Below are positions 1 to 10,728 of a DNA stretch of 64,000 nucleotides, piece by piece. Below the pieces are notes generated by a model. The model worked only from the letters and a program-made list of their open reading frames with translations. It was not told the DNA's origin and searched no databases. The stretch comes from Thalassia testudinum (Eukaryota > Streptophyta > Magnoliopsida > Alismatales > Hydrocharitaceae). The stretch spans positions 150,400,501 to 150,464,500 of the forward strand of contig JAZHRO010000063.1 of NCBI GenBank assembly GCA_037157565.1. Direction: 5' to 3'. Each line of letters begins with the position of its first letter. The stretch's first letter is position 1. Both the position numbers and the translations under genes were made by a program.

Positions 1-1070
1 TGGATTTGCCTTTGTCATTTATGACAACAGTAAGCCTAGCTTTCTTTGGTGCCACTTGTGTAGGGCTCACCCAGGGGCTGTCGAAAATCGAATAGATGAT
101 TCCTTCATCAGGCCATTTTATGATCTCCTTTTTAGTGACCTCTTGCATGTTTGGGTTCAGTTGCCTTTGCATTTGGTAAGAAGGTCGAGCCTCGTTGTCT
201 AAGTAGATCTTATGTGTGCAGTAGCTAGAGCTAATCCCTTTGAGGTCAAAAATTGTCAACCAAATGGCTACCCGGTGTTCTGTTAAGGTCGTAGTCAACC
301 TAAGCTCTTGGTCCGTGGTTAGGTGTGCATTTATAATCACAGGGAAGGTGTTGTTAGGTCCTAGGAAGACATATTTAAGGTTGTCGGGTAAAGGTTTGAA
401 TTTAGGTGTAGGTGGTACAATATTAGATGGGTATGGAAAGGGAGGGAGTTGTGTGACATCAATTTCTTCAGGGGGAGGTTGCTGATGATAGTCAGCTTTG
501 CACAACTTCGCAACCTTTGGGGATTGGGATTGGTCAAGGTAATCTATAATTGGTTGAGTCTGATGGTTCTCTAAGGAACTACTGTCAACCATTCTTCAAT
601 CAGGGTATCCATGAGATCACATTTCTCGACCCAGCCATAATCAAAAGACTTAGTTGCCTTGAAGATATCTAGTTGCATCTTCTTATCTCTGAAGGAAATT
701 TTCATACATCCTGTGTCACAGTCAATGTTTACTTTGGTCATAGCCAAAAGGGGTTTTCCTAGGATGATGGGTGTATTTTGTAATTGTTTGGGGATTTCCA
801 TATCAAGGACTAAAAGGTCAACTTGGAAGTAGAAGCCCTTAACAAGAATAATTTATCCTCGACTACCACCTTTGGGGTTTTTATAGATCGATCAGCCAAT
901 TGGATGGTCACAAGTGTAAACTTGAGTTCTCCAAATCTGAACTGGTGATAAAGGGTAGTTGGGAACAAGTTTGTTAAAGCACCTAAATCAAAGAGTGCTC
1001 TATCCAAGGTTAAATCACAAATATTACAAGAGATTAGAGGTGCTCCAGGGTCTTTCTATTATGGGGTAGG
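1..1070 (-). pseudogene. Athila-type protease and start of RT, remnant
   Basis: Minus-strand pol fragment of the oldest element at the left edge; it runs off the window. Positions 810-1007 encode the N-terminal half of the aspartic protease with the family motif DLGA and the following LYHQF; 571-801 encode the second half, with PIILGKP and an IDCDTGC segment. Positions 240-560 are the protease-RT linker and 1-240 match the start of RT (a KWPDEGIIY-like run followed by DSPWVSP). The same order is seen in element A at 7000-8050. The protease halves lie in different frames and stops interrupt the rest, so no product is expected. Known of the family: the protease cuts the Gag-Pol polyprotein inside the virus-like particle. 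Assignment to Athila is firm; the boundary with gag is approximate. Confidence 0.85.
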
Positions 1071-1878
1071 CTACTTAAAATCACCGAACTAGCCTGCTCT
1101 AATAGCACTACCTTCCTAGGTGCTTGAGTTCATGGCTTACAATTGGGTGTACAAACATCTTTCAAAAATTTTGCGTAAGCCAGGATATTCTTAATTGCTT
1201 CAAGGAGGGGTATGTTAATTTGTAATTGTTTGAATATCTCCCATAACTCCTCATTATCAGCCACATTTTTCTTCTTCTTGACCTTATCCAAGGCTTCAGG
1301 GTATGGGATTTGGGTTGGGTCAGGTTCCTGAACCTTGGGTTCCTTTCGCTTATCCTCAGAATCATTAATTATCTTGAGATTTGTAGTTATGGGAGGGTTT
1401 GACCATTGGGGGTCTTGGGTTTGTGTACCACTTCTCAAAGTAACTGCATTGGCTGAGGCATTGGAACCATGGTTGGATCCTTGAGAAGAAGAAGCGGCAA
1501 ATCCATGAGGTGTTTGAGAGGCTTGAAAAATCACATGGGCTTAACCTTGGTTTTGTTGGAACCCTTGAGGATTGTGGCCTCTATTCATTACATTCCTCAC
1601 TTTTGGTAGTGGCTGAGTTGGAAGGGATCCTTGTTTTGTATCCAACAGCTGACTCAATTGTCCCTTCACTAAAACCATTTCCTCCTCATGTTTTTGGTTC
1701 ATATCAGTCATCATCTTCATCAAGGTGTCCATTTGGCTTTATTGTGTAGGACCTACCCTATTCTGGTTATAGGGTGGTCTATAAGGTTGTCCCTGCTTGA
1801 AGTAGGAAGGGTTAGGCCTAAGTTGGTTCTGGTATTGATTCGATTTGTGATTTGACCAGGCAAAGTTTTGGTGGTTGC
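1071..1878 (-). pseudogene. Athila-type gag C-terminal remnant
   Basis: Minus-strand remnant of the C-terminal part of gag. Open stretches at 1130-1534 and 1541-1732 match the same part of element A's gag (6350-6950): an MDTL..MM..MNQKHEEE helix, VTLRSGTQTQDPQW, and a LLEAIKNILAYAKFLKDVCT segment just before the protease. The last recognisable residues, NHQNFAW, lie near 1860-1878. There the frame ends abruptly at the TG end of LTR H, so the N-terminal two thirds of gag were separated by that insertion and are not in the window. No zinc knuckle is visible. Gag would form the particle shell; this copy is dead. Confidence 0.8.
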
Positions 1879-2306
1879 TGATCGCTAGAATTTTTGCTTT
1901 TGTAGATAATATCAAGAAATAATGTGTTGTAGTAAATCATGTGGTGGAAAATCCTCAATCAAAAATTATTAAAAATATATTGAAATTATGCCACAACTTC
2001 AGGTCATATCATAGAGAGGCACAAATGCAATAAAATCATAAATATGTACCATTCCCGATCATAAATTAGAGGACCGTATCAAAATCTAGTGTGAAATAAG
2101 GTGATATGAATAAGCCACACAATAACTCAAAAATGCAAGGATCATGTAAACAATTTCACCTAAATAAAATAACCTAAAAAATCAAATCCAAATCTCACCA
2201 ATGGCATTACATGTAAAAAGAAATGTGACCCAAAATAGAGGATCTCTTCCTTCTTGTCGTGCGTGCTCGTGGGGCAGTGGCAGTCGGCGAGGAGCTTGAG
2301 GAAGGT
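1879..2306 (-). mobile_element. LTR H, 3' (U5) end, left piece
   Basis: AT-rich non-coding sequence starting with TGATCGC (reverse complement ends in CGATCA) exactly where the gag remnant stops. It ends at the AAGGT target duplication of element A and resumes after A at 23105. Joined, the two pieces form a minus-strand LTR of about 1.78 kb whose 5' end is at 24459. No open reading frame of note. Confidence 0.65.
2302..2306. repeat. Target site duplication of element A, left copy
   Basis: AAGGT directly before the TGATAACAC start of the 5' LTR. The same five bases follow the 3' LTR at 23100-23104. A perfect 5-bp duplication fits Ty3/gypsy integration and fixes the ends of element A. Confidence 0.9.
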
Positions 2307-3774
2307 TGATAACACTACATTTTACAATGTTAATTCTGCCAAAAGGGGATGGTCTTAAAGGTAAAATGCACAAAGGACACATCATAAATAGGAATAGGAG
2401 CATTGCATGCATTGCACATCAAGATTGCTTATAGCATATTATTAACGGCCATTTGTACAAGTACATGTCAAAACAAGCCTCAAATGAGCGATCGGACCGC
2501 ACGGATGGACTCAGAGCGACAAATGGAGTCCAACAGACTTGAAATCAGCTAAATCCGACATCCGGAACTCCCACAATTGGCCCAAGAAGTTCTGACCGTT
2601 GATTTGAGGATCAACGGTCATAAGAAAGCCACGTGTCAGCATCGCCACGCCTCTCAACCAACCACACCACACAGCGCAACTTTAAGCCGTCCGATCTTCG
2701 ATCGAACAATTGAGAAGCGCACTCCTCACTCCCCACCACCGTAGCACCCTCAGCTGTAGCAGCTCACAACTGTTGGATCTTCATCCAACGGTCGCTCACA
2801 CCGCATCTCCGCGACAAAGTAGAGGGCGTGGCGTAGCAGTACATGCCTCGCCCCCACACAATGGGGCATAGGTTTGAGGTGCCCACCGCAGCGCAAAAGC
2901 AAGGCGATCGTGAGGTTCACGATTATGACCATCGATGCGCGATCAAGCAACTCGGCAACAAGCGACGCGATGCAATCCCGTGCATCCGATGCAGATGCCT
3001 GCGATGATGCGTGGGGCGCGAGTGCAACAGGCGTGATCCAAAGGTGCGACCCACGAGTGATCTCGACTGTCCGATTTGCTATCAAACAGCCCACAGCGCA
3101 CACACACGGATCACGTGTGAAGAAGAACAGCGCACACGTGAGACTGTTGGGCAGGGGCTTCATTGACGCTTTTAGCATGGGTTTAGTGATGTCCCAGACA
3201 TTGCTAAAGCCCATACTTAAAATAAAAAACCCTTCTTCCTATATAAACCCCTCCCAACCACCCATGTAAAGCATTCAATTCACTTAGCAAGTGTTGTAAC
3301 ACCCTCCTAGCCTCCATTAGCATCTCTTAGTCAACGGAGTCGACAAGCCACCGATGGAACCTCCTTCCACCACCGTGGCTACCTTGCCATCTCCCCTCTC
3401 TCTCTCTTTCTCTCCCTTTACTCTAGCTTTACTTTCCTTTTGTTTAAGCATTTAGCTATCATTGTATTTGTAAAACTTGAATTGCATGTTTAATGTAGTA
3501 TTGATGTTGTTCTCCATCTTGATTTGAGTGATTGCTATGATTTAAAAGACTCTAACCCTACTCTCTCTCTCTTTCTCTCTCTCACTCATTTTTCCCCATG
3601 TCTTCTCGCAAGCAAAAACCCATTATTTTCGTGACACTAAGTGACAAGAAAAATATGGTTTTCATGCCTCTCTGTGATCGACACTCGGACTCATGTTCGT
3701 TTCTTCTTTTAAAACTGACGTTGCGAACGTGAACTATAACGATCCTTTTAAACGAACATGTCTTTAGCACATCA
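2307..3774 (+). repeat. Element A 5' LTR
   Basis: 1468 bp, TGATAACAC...CACATCA, repeated at 21635-23099. U3 is CpG-rich, with a TATA box at 3240. The part after it holds long CT-rich tracts (3401-3420 and 3562-3588) and ends next to the primer site. The stretches of open frame on both strands at 2750-3269 lie in U3, are not conserved in the other LTR and are not called as genes. Confidence 0.92.
3240..3247 (+). promoter_or_regulatory. TATA box of LTR A (5' copy)
   Basis: TATATAAA in a CTTCC...CCCCTCCC setting, conserved in the 3' LTR at 22566-22573. It marks the probable U3/R border, with transcription starting some 25-35 bp downstream (inferred). Confidence 0.65.
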
Positions 3775-3779
3775 GTTTT

Positions 3780-3797
3780 TGGCGCCGTTGCTGGGGA
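3780..3797 (+). other. Primer binding site, tRNA-Asp type
   Basis: TGGCGCCGTTGCTGGGGA lies five bases after the LTR end. It pairs with the 3' end of plant tRNA-Asp with one mismatch (T for C at the thirteenth position). This is where minus-strand DNA synthesis is primed. Confidence 0.85.
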
Positions 3798-4974
3798 GGC
3801 AACGGATTTATTTTATCACTTCCATTTTACATCCATGCTCGCGTTATCTAACACATTTTCTCCTTCTACTTGATGGTTGCAGGAACTCGGTGCTTGGACG
3901 GTGAAGCAGTGCAACCTGTGACGGTAGAGATTGAGTAAGCACAACAAGGACCGATTGTGAGTAATTCTTCACCCGTGGTTGCTTGCTTACCTAAAAAGAA
4001 TCTAAAAAAATTGTAAAATCGAAACAAAATTGGCGTCGTGTATGATTGCCTGATCCACATCCTCAACACATCACCCAATAAAAAAAAAAAATTACACTCA
4101 AACATCCTTGATGACCTAACCTTTTTGGAGTGTTCTTTCTTTCTGAGTGGTGTTTGCAAAGCCACCATGAATTGACATGGGTCGCACCACTCAACCCTAA
4201 AATCAACTCATTTGATAGAAGTTGCATGAACATTAAGATGAGCACTTTAGGGTTTTAGAGCCTCTTCACATCAAAGGAAATCTACTCTCACCAATTGTGT
4301 GCAAAAAAACTTGGCTTGCCCACTTGAAACTTGTCTGAAAACATTAAGACATGTCAACCCTAAAAAAATACAAAAGTAAGGACAAACATTAAAAGATACC
4401 ACATCTTAAATCCTTGCTTGAAAATCATGTTTTGATAGGAGCACACACATTGGAATTGGAAAACTAAGAGGCACCACCCCAATCAATGCCTCATCACATA
4501 ACCCAAGCATAAGCACTATCCTAGCCCCATTAAAACAGAGTAGACGTGCCCTAGGCAGGACTGGGTTAAGTCTCAAGAGGCATAGTTTTGTTTGCTGAGC
4601 ACTTGGCTTTCATTCCCTTAGTAGAATCTGGTGACTAGGCTGCGGGGAAGTGTCAAAAAGTTGCGTTTGTGGGGTCTATGGAATCGGCAACGCAAGCCAA
4701 AGGAAGAACCTTCCCTATAATCCCCTCGTAATCAACCTAGCCAGATTAGCTTTGGGAAGGGTAGTCCAATGCTTTTGGACTTGATTGCCCCTTTGGAGAT
4801 TTCTAGGTCCCCTAAGGAATACACTATAAGACTAGGCTTGTCTGCTTGGTTGTGCACACACACTTCTCACATCTGTTGCTCTCTGCATCCCCTCCTGTTC
4901 TTCTCTAGTGTATGCATGGGAGACGATCACTTCATCCCAAGTTGTTTGTTTTAGGATGGGAATTTGCTAGAAAC
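3798..4974 (+). other. 5' leader of element A, with a conserved block
   Basis: Non-coding leader between primer site and gag. The block 4629-4748 (GTGACTAGGC... AAGCCAAAGGAAGAACCTTC... CCCTCGTAA) recurs in the leaders of element B (42060-42181) and, reversed, element D (57713-57803), although their LTRs are unrelated. It contains a GGAAG-AAC-CTTCC hairpin. A role in RNA packaging or dimerisation is my inference. Confidence 0.7.
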
Positions 4975-6959
4975 ATGGACGAACCTAGTGTAGATGAGGT
5001 TGAGGACCAACCCCCACCAAACACAATGGCCATCATCCAGGCCCAGATCGGTTGTAGAACCCACACTATCATGCAAGCCATACATCGGTTGTAGAACCCA
5101 CAAGGGCAGCCACCACCACCTTTCCAAGGCCCGCAAGGACAACCACCACTTGATCCACTACCATTCTAGGACCAACCTAGGCCCCTTCGCGACTTCTACA
5201 ATCCTTCTGCTATTTGAATCGAGCCACACCTTAGGATCCCCGAAGGGGGAGATGATTTTGAGCTGAAACCAAACGTCCTGAGTCTGATTCAGAGCCACTT
5301 CCATGGAAGCTCAAATGAGGACCCCTTCCAACACCTAGAGGATCTTAACCGGATCACTCGGACCATGAAACCTAGGAACATTAGCCTTGAAATTATTTTG
5401 ATTAAGATGTTCCCCTTCTCGCTAAGAGACAAAGCATCTCAATGGCTTAGAACCCTAGGTAGACCCATCACCACCTGGGAAGAACTGAGTCATGAATTCT
5501 TAAAGAAATTCTTCCCTATAGGAAAAACCAATGCCCTCAGAAGAGCCATTACTACCTTTACACTCCAAGGCGGGGAATAGTTCCATGAAGCATGGGAAAG
5601 ATTTAATTAACTATTGAGGAAATACCCACACCACGAAGTACCAAGGTGGCAATTGGTCCATATCATCTACCACGGTCTGGACAGCAACCTTCAGAACTTT
5701 GTCGATGCCTCATGCGGGGGGGACTTCCTCAACAAAGACAAGGAGAGCGTGTTTGAGCCTTTTGAGTCTATGAGCGAGAATTCGCTCAACAATGCCTCCA
5801 TGACCCAGTTTAGTCGATCCAGTCAACCCCGTGGTGGGATCTATGAGGTACAAGAATGGCTGACATGGATATCATTGCTAAGAAATTGGATCAAGTGGAA
5901 TTGATAGATAAAAAGATAGATGAACTACTGAACCAAACTAGGAAACCGTTACAGACCTTATCCCTAGCAAAGGGAGCTCACAATGTTGACCTGGTCCAAC
6001 CACTAAGCCAAGTGACCGTGGAACAACCCCTGACCACATTCCAAGGAGGGACCTTTGCTCCCTCAACCATTGATTACTCTCTTCCCTCCCCCTCGACATC
6101 TGCTATCTTTGAAGATGTACAGGTTATCCATGGTTATTCGAAACCTGACCCTTTCTCCAACTCTTATAACACCGGCTGGAGTAATCACCCAAACTTTGCT
6201 TGGACAAAACAGAAACCGCCTCAATTTCAGAACTAGCCCAGGCCAAACCAACAACCAAACCTGCCCCCTATCAGCAAGGACCACCAGTTGGACCCCCATT
6301 TAATCCGAATAGGACAGCCCCTCCCCCACAAAACCAAATGGACACACTGATAAAAATGATGGCTGAAATGAACCAAAAACACCATGAGGAAATGGCTTTA
6401 GTGAAGGGACAGTTAAGCCAGCTGTTGGACTGTAAACAACAAGGATCCCTACCTTCCTAACCACAACCAAACTCGCGAAACATGATTAACAGAGGCCCCA
6501 ATTCGTAAGGGTGCCAAGGCAATCCTAGGCAGGCTCACATGGTCCAACCGGCCACACAAACACCCCCTGGGTTTGGTACTTCTTCATCCTTGTCTTCTCA
6601 AGGATCAACCCATGGACCCAATGCCTCTGCAAATGCAGTAACCTTGAGAAGTGACACCAAAACACAGGATCCCAAATGGCCAATTCTTCCCGTGACTTCA
6701 CCCTCTGAAATACCCAACTCAAAAGAAGCATAGGAAAAACCTAAGGATCCAGAAATAGACCCTATCCACATTCAGACACCATATCACGAGGCCTTGGAGA
6801 CAATCAAGAAAAAGAAAAGTGTTATGGAGAATGAAGAGCTTTTGGAGATCTTTAAGCAGGTTCAGATTAATATTTCACTCCTCGAAGCCATCAAGCACAT
6901 TCTGGCTTACGCCAAGTTCCTAAAGGATGCCTGTACACCAAAACGTAAGCCAAGACCTC
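4975..6959 (+). pseudogene. Athila gag, element A
   Basis: The ATG at 4975 (MDEPSVDEVEDQPPP) opens the frame that continues into recognisable gag. Positions 5365-5580 hold MFPFSLRDKASQWL and FLKKFFP; 5614-5904 hold the RKYPHHEVPRWQ and IIYHGL run typical of the Athila capsid. The frame then changes near 5850 and again near 6200 and 6230. The C-terminal part carries MNQKHHEEMALVKGQL, VTLRSDTKTQDPKW and a helix ending in AYAKFLKDACTPK before the protease. In-frame stops at 5092, 5167, 5213, 5578 and 5611 mostly fit C-to-T changes (CAG to TAG, CGA to TGA, CAA to TAA). Gag normally builds the cytoplasmic particle; this copy cannot. Some of the track after 5580 reads correctly only through TAG codons. 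Confidence 0.85.
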
Positions 6960-7690
6960 AAGCACCTAGGAAGGTTGTGATCTCAGAGCAAGCAAGTTCC
7001 ATAATATCAAGCAACCTTCTACTCAAGCGAACTGACCTCGGAGCATACCTGATATCCTGCAATATTGGGGACATGACATTTGATATAGTGCTTCTGGACT
7101 TAGGTGCTTCCATTAATCTACTTTTGACAACCCTATACCACCAATTTGGATTCAGAGAGTTAACGACTACACCTGTTACCATTCAGTTGGCTGATAGATC
7201 TGTGGAAACCCCAAAGGGGGGTCTTCAAGGACGTAATTGTGCGGGTCAAGGACTTCTATTTTTCGGTCGACTTCTTGGTGCTCGACATGGAAGTCCCTAA
7301 ACAACTACAGAACACACCCATCATCCTAGGCAGACCCTTCTTAGATATGGCTAAGGCAAACATCGATTGTGACACGGGATGCATGGAAATCGCCTTCAGA
7401 GACAAGAAGATGTAGTTGGATATCTTCTGGGCAACCAAGTCTTTTGATTGCGACTGTATTGAGGAACACGATCCCGTGGAGCCTTTGGTCGAGGAATGCC
7501 TCACCCTTAGCTCTGTCTCGAACTACCAATCCTGTAACGACTGTTCTGACCCATCACCATCTATGCCCATGGACCATTGTAGGGCTGATTACCATCAACC
7601 AACACCATTCAAGGAAATTGATGTTGGCCAACTCCCGCCTTTCCCCTTTCCATCAAACATTGTTCCGCCTGCACCAGAACTGAAGCCACT
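6960..7690 (+). pseudogene. Athila aspartic protease, element A
   Basis: Follows gag in the same frame: the N-terminal lobe with LLDLGASINLL (7080-7130, catalytic Asp present) and LYHQFGF, then a frameshift near 7220. The second half is in another frame: VPKQLQNTPIILGRPF and IDCDTGCMEIAF at 7290-7400, a TAG at 7413, then an acidic linker to RT. It processes Gag-Pol in intact relatives. Frameshift and stop make this copy non-functional. The linker 7450-7690 has no recognisable motif beyond similarity to the same part of D. Confidence 0.85.
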
Positions 7691-8690
7691 CCCCGAGAAT
7701 CTCAAGTATGTCTTCCTGGGTCCTGACCAGACCTTCCCCGCATTTATCAATGCTAATCTAACTAAGGATCAGGAACTTAGATTGACAGCGATCCTATCAA
7801 AACACAGGGCTGCCACTGGCTGGACTATTTCAGACTGAATAGGAATTAGCCCCACCTATTGTACCCACAAGATCTAGCTACAAGATGGGGCATGACCCTC
7901 CCGTCATATGTAGAGATGGTTAAACCCAAATATGCAGGAGGTTGTTAAGAAGGAAATTATCAAATGGTTGACGCCAACATCATCTATCCCATCTCCGATA
8001 GCCCCTGGGTGAGCCCCACTCAAGTGGTTTCGAGGAAAGCCGGGCTCACCGTTGTCACCAATGAGCATGGCAAATCCATTCCCACCCGCACCACAACCGC
8101 ATGGCAGGTGTGTATTGATTACAGGAAACTCAATGAAGAAACCAAGAAAGATCATTTCCCCTTACCATTCATCAACCAGATTCTTGAAAGATTGGCAGGA
8201 CAAAAGTATTTTTGCTTCCTGGATGGATATTTAGGATATAACCAAATCACAATTGCTCTTGAAGATCAAGAGAAGACCACATTCACTTGCCCGTAAGGCA
8301 CATTTGCATTCCGTCCTATGCCGTTCGGGTTGTGCAACGCACCCGCTACCTTTCAGCATTGCATGCTAGACATTTTTTCCGAAATGGTGGGTGAATACTT
8401 GGAGGTCTTTATGGATGATTTCTCCATCTTTGGGAATTCAATCGACCACTGTTTGAGCAACTTGGAGAAAATCCTGAAACGATGTATCGAGGTTAATTTG
8501 GTGCTAAGTTGGGAAAAGAGCCATTTCATGGTTCAAGAAGGAATCGTCCTCGGTCACATCGTATCACATAGGGGCATTGAGGTTGATTGGGATAAAGTTG
8601 ATTTGATTTCCAAACTTCCTCTGCCTAGCTCGGTCTAGCAAATTTGTTCGTTCCTTGGACACGTTGGCTTCTACCGAAGGATCATCAAAG
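7691..8690 (+). pseudogene. Athila reverse transcriptase, element A
   Basis: The RT domain copies element RNA into DNA. The N-terminal block is at 7680-7838. After a stop and frame change near 7840-7960 follow VSPTQVVSRK, then CIDYRKLNEETKKDHFPLPF and the ERLAGQKYFCFLDGY block (8110-8240) that typifies Athila. A stop at 8296 interrupts the block before PFGLCNAPATFQ (8320-8355). The catalytic FMDDF is at about 8408-8422 and both aspartates are intact. A further TAG lies at 8636. The segment [17 protein letters not shown] ends the domain. Core residues survive, but stops and shifts prevent a full product. Confidence 0.9.
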
Positions 8691-9200
8691 ACTTCTCCAA
8701 GCTTTCCAAACCCTTGACCGACCTTCTAGCCAATGACGGCCTATTTCACATGACCTCTGATTGCATCCAGGCTTACCAGATCCTTAGGAACTTAGTCTCC
8801 GCAGCACCTATACTTCAACCCCCAGATTGGTCCCAGGACTTTGAGATCATGTGTGATGCATCAGATTTTGCCATAGGCACCGTCCTAGGACAGAGACAAG
8901 ACAAGAAACCCATGGTGATCTACTACGCGAGCAAGATGTTGGATGAGGCCCAACGAAATTATATGGTCACAGAGAAAGAACTACTTGCTGTAGTTTCTAG
9001 ACTTGAAAAGTTCCGATCTTACCTTCTGAGATCCCACGTGACCATCTATACGGACCATTCAGCCATCTGGCATCTATTGGCTAAAAAAGATGTGAAGCCC
9101 AGGCTCATTAGATGGATCCTGCTCTTGCAGGAATTTGACCTGGAAATCTACGACAAAGCCAGATGAAAGAATGTGGTGGCTGACCACCTATCCAAACTCC
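8691..9200 (+). pseudogene. Athila RNase H, element A
   Basis: In the same frame as RT; the longest clean stretch is 8714-9166. The acidic residues of the RNase H fold are visible in CDASDFAIG (about 8850), TEKELLAVV (about 8970) and YTDHSAIW (about 9050). RNase H removes the RNA strand during cDNA synthesis. The frame ends at a TGA at 9164 inside an otherwise conserved KARxKNVVADHLSK junction, so translation would stop before integrase. Confidence 0.88.
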
Positions 9201-10562
9201 ACCCAAACCACATTGAGCCCTCCCTGCCTTTATCCAATACCTTTCCCGATGAGCACATTCTGGCTGTGCAAGACAAGAAACTACCTTGGTACGCTAACTA
9301 TGTCAACTACCTGGTTGTAGGACAGACCCCGCACAGCTAGTCTAGACAGCAACAAGACAAGTTCTTGGCCGAGGTCAAGCACTATTTCTAGGATGACCCC
9401 ATGCTGTTTCACCCCTGTGCCAACTAGACCATCAAGAGGTGTATCCTTGAGGACGAAGTTTAGAGTGTGTTACCTTTTTGTCATGACCAAGCTTGTGGTG
9501 CCACTTCTCAGGAAAGAAAACGGCTGCAAAGTTTCTGCAGTCTCGATTTTACTGGCCTTCCTTATTTAAGGATGCACACAATTTTGCTAAGACTTGCTCT
9601 CGCTGCTAGACTCTAGGGACCATGACCAAAAAGATATGATGCCCCTCTAGCCCATTCTGATTGTCGAGATCTTTGACGTTTGGGGTATTGATTTTATGGG
9701 CCCCTTCCCACCATCCAACGGCTTTGACTACATCTTAGTCTCTGTAGACTATGTCTCCAAATGGATTGAAGCCGTCGCCACCTGCCGATGCAATTATAAG
9801 GCTGTCATGAATTTTGTTAAGTAGAACATCTTTTCCCGGTTTGGAATACCAAAGGCCACAATCAGTGATGGTGGAAGTCATTTTATCCACACCCAATTGC
9901 GTGCCCTACTCAGAAAATATGGGGTTAACCACTGCATTGCCACCCCGTATCATCCACAAACAGATGGGCAGACCGAGGTCTCAAATAGGCAGATCAAGAA
10001 TATTCTACAGAAGAATGTGAGACCTGACAGGAAGGACTAATCCGCACGACTGGATGATGCCCTGTGGTCATACAGGATTGCTTTCAAGACCCTGATAGGC
10101 ATGTCGCCTTATCACTTGGTCTTTGGCAAAGCTTGCCACCTTCCTATCGAGTTGGAACACCGAGCTTACTAGGCTGTTAAGCAGTGTAACATGGATTCCC
10201 AGTTAGCTGGTGTGCAGAGGATGCTCCAACTCTCTGAGCTCGAGGAAATTCGTCGGGATGCTTTTGAGAAAAGTCGGCTATACAAGGAGAAAATGAAAGC
10301 CATCCATGATCGACTCATCCATAGAAAAACCTTTGAGCCTAATCAGCAAGTTTAGCTTTTTGAAGTCCATGTAAAACTCTTTCCAGGGAAGCTCAGTTCC
10401 AAGTGGACAGGACCATTTAGGGTAGTCAAACCCTACTCCAATGGGGCAGTTGAAATCATTGATCCAAATACTGGGCACACTTTCACAATCAATGGCTAGA
10501 GATTGGAACACTTCCTCGCTCAGATTCCCCCAAAAGTGGCTGTCACCCTCATTGAAGGATGA
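9201..10562 (+). pseudogene. Athila integrase, element A
   Basis: Integrase region. The zinc-binding part (about 9470-9620) shows CHDQACGG- and CSRC-like remnants across a frameshift. The catalytic core starts with [16 protein letters not shown] at 9684; [27 protein letters not shown] and [13 protein letters not shown] follow, so the D,D,E triad is present. Further on are [15 protein letters not shown] and a C-terminal domain with KWTGPF near 10400-10420. Many in-frame TAG codons (for example 9340, 9608, 9824, 10171, 10354) break it. The terminal TGA at 10560 precedes the conserved post-pol motif. Integrase inserts the cDNA into the host genome. In D the second catalytic Asp is Asn; here it is intact. 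Confidence 0.88.
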
Positions 10563-10728
10563 CACGAAGCACCGCCTAGCTGGAGGCATTAAACTCAGTG
10601 CTTCCTGGGAGGCAACCCAGAAGATTCAGACCGATCTGGTATTTTACTTCACTCAGGTAATATCTTTTTGATCCCTGTTACATTCATGTATTTGTCAATG
10701 AAGACATTGTCCAACTTAAGCATGGGAT
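10563..10728 (+). other. Post-pol motif and internal purine tract, element A
   Basis: Directly after pol: AGCTGGAGGCATTAAACTCA, then CCTGGGAGGCAACCCAG (10604-10620). At 10700-10728, GAAGACATTGT is followed by AACTTAAGCATGGGAT, a purine-rich tract resembling the one before the 3' LTR. Similar pairs follow pol, or the place of pol, in B, D, G and H. Solo LTR B starts at the base after this tract. Confidence 0.7.

Noticed and set aside
2750..3269. Overlapping frames of 154 and 131 codons on opposite strands
   Set aside because: They lie in U3 of LTR A, are broken in the 3' LTR copy and encode no recognisable domain.
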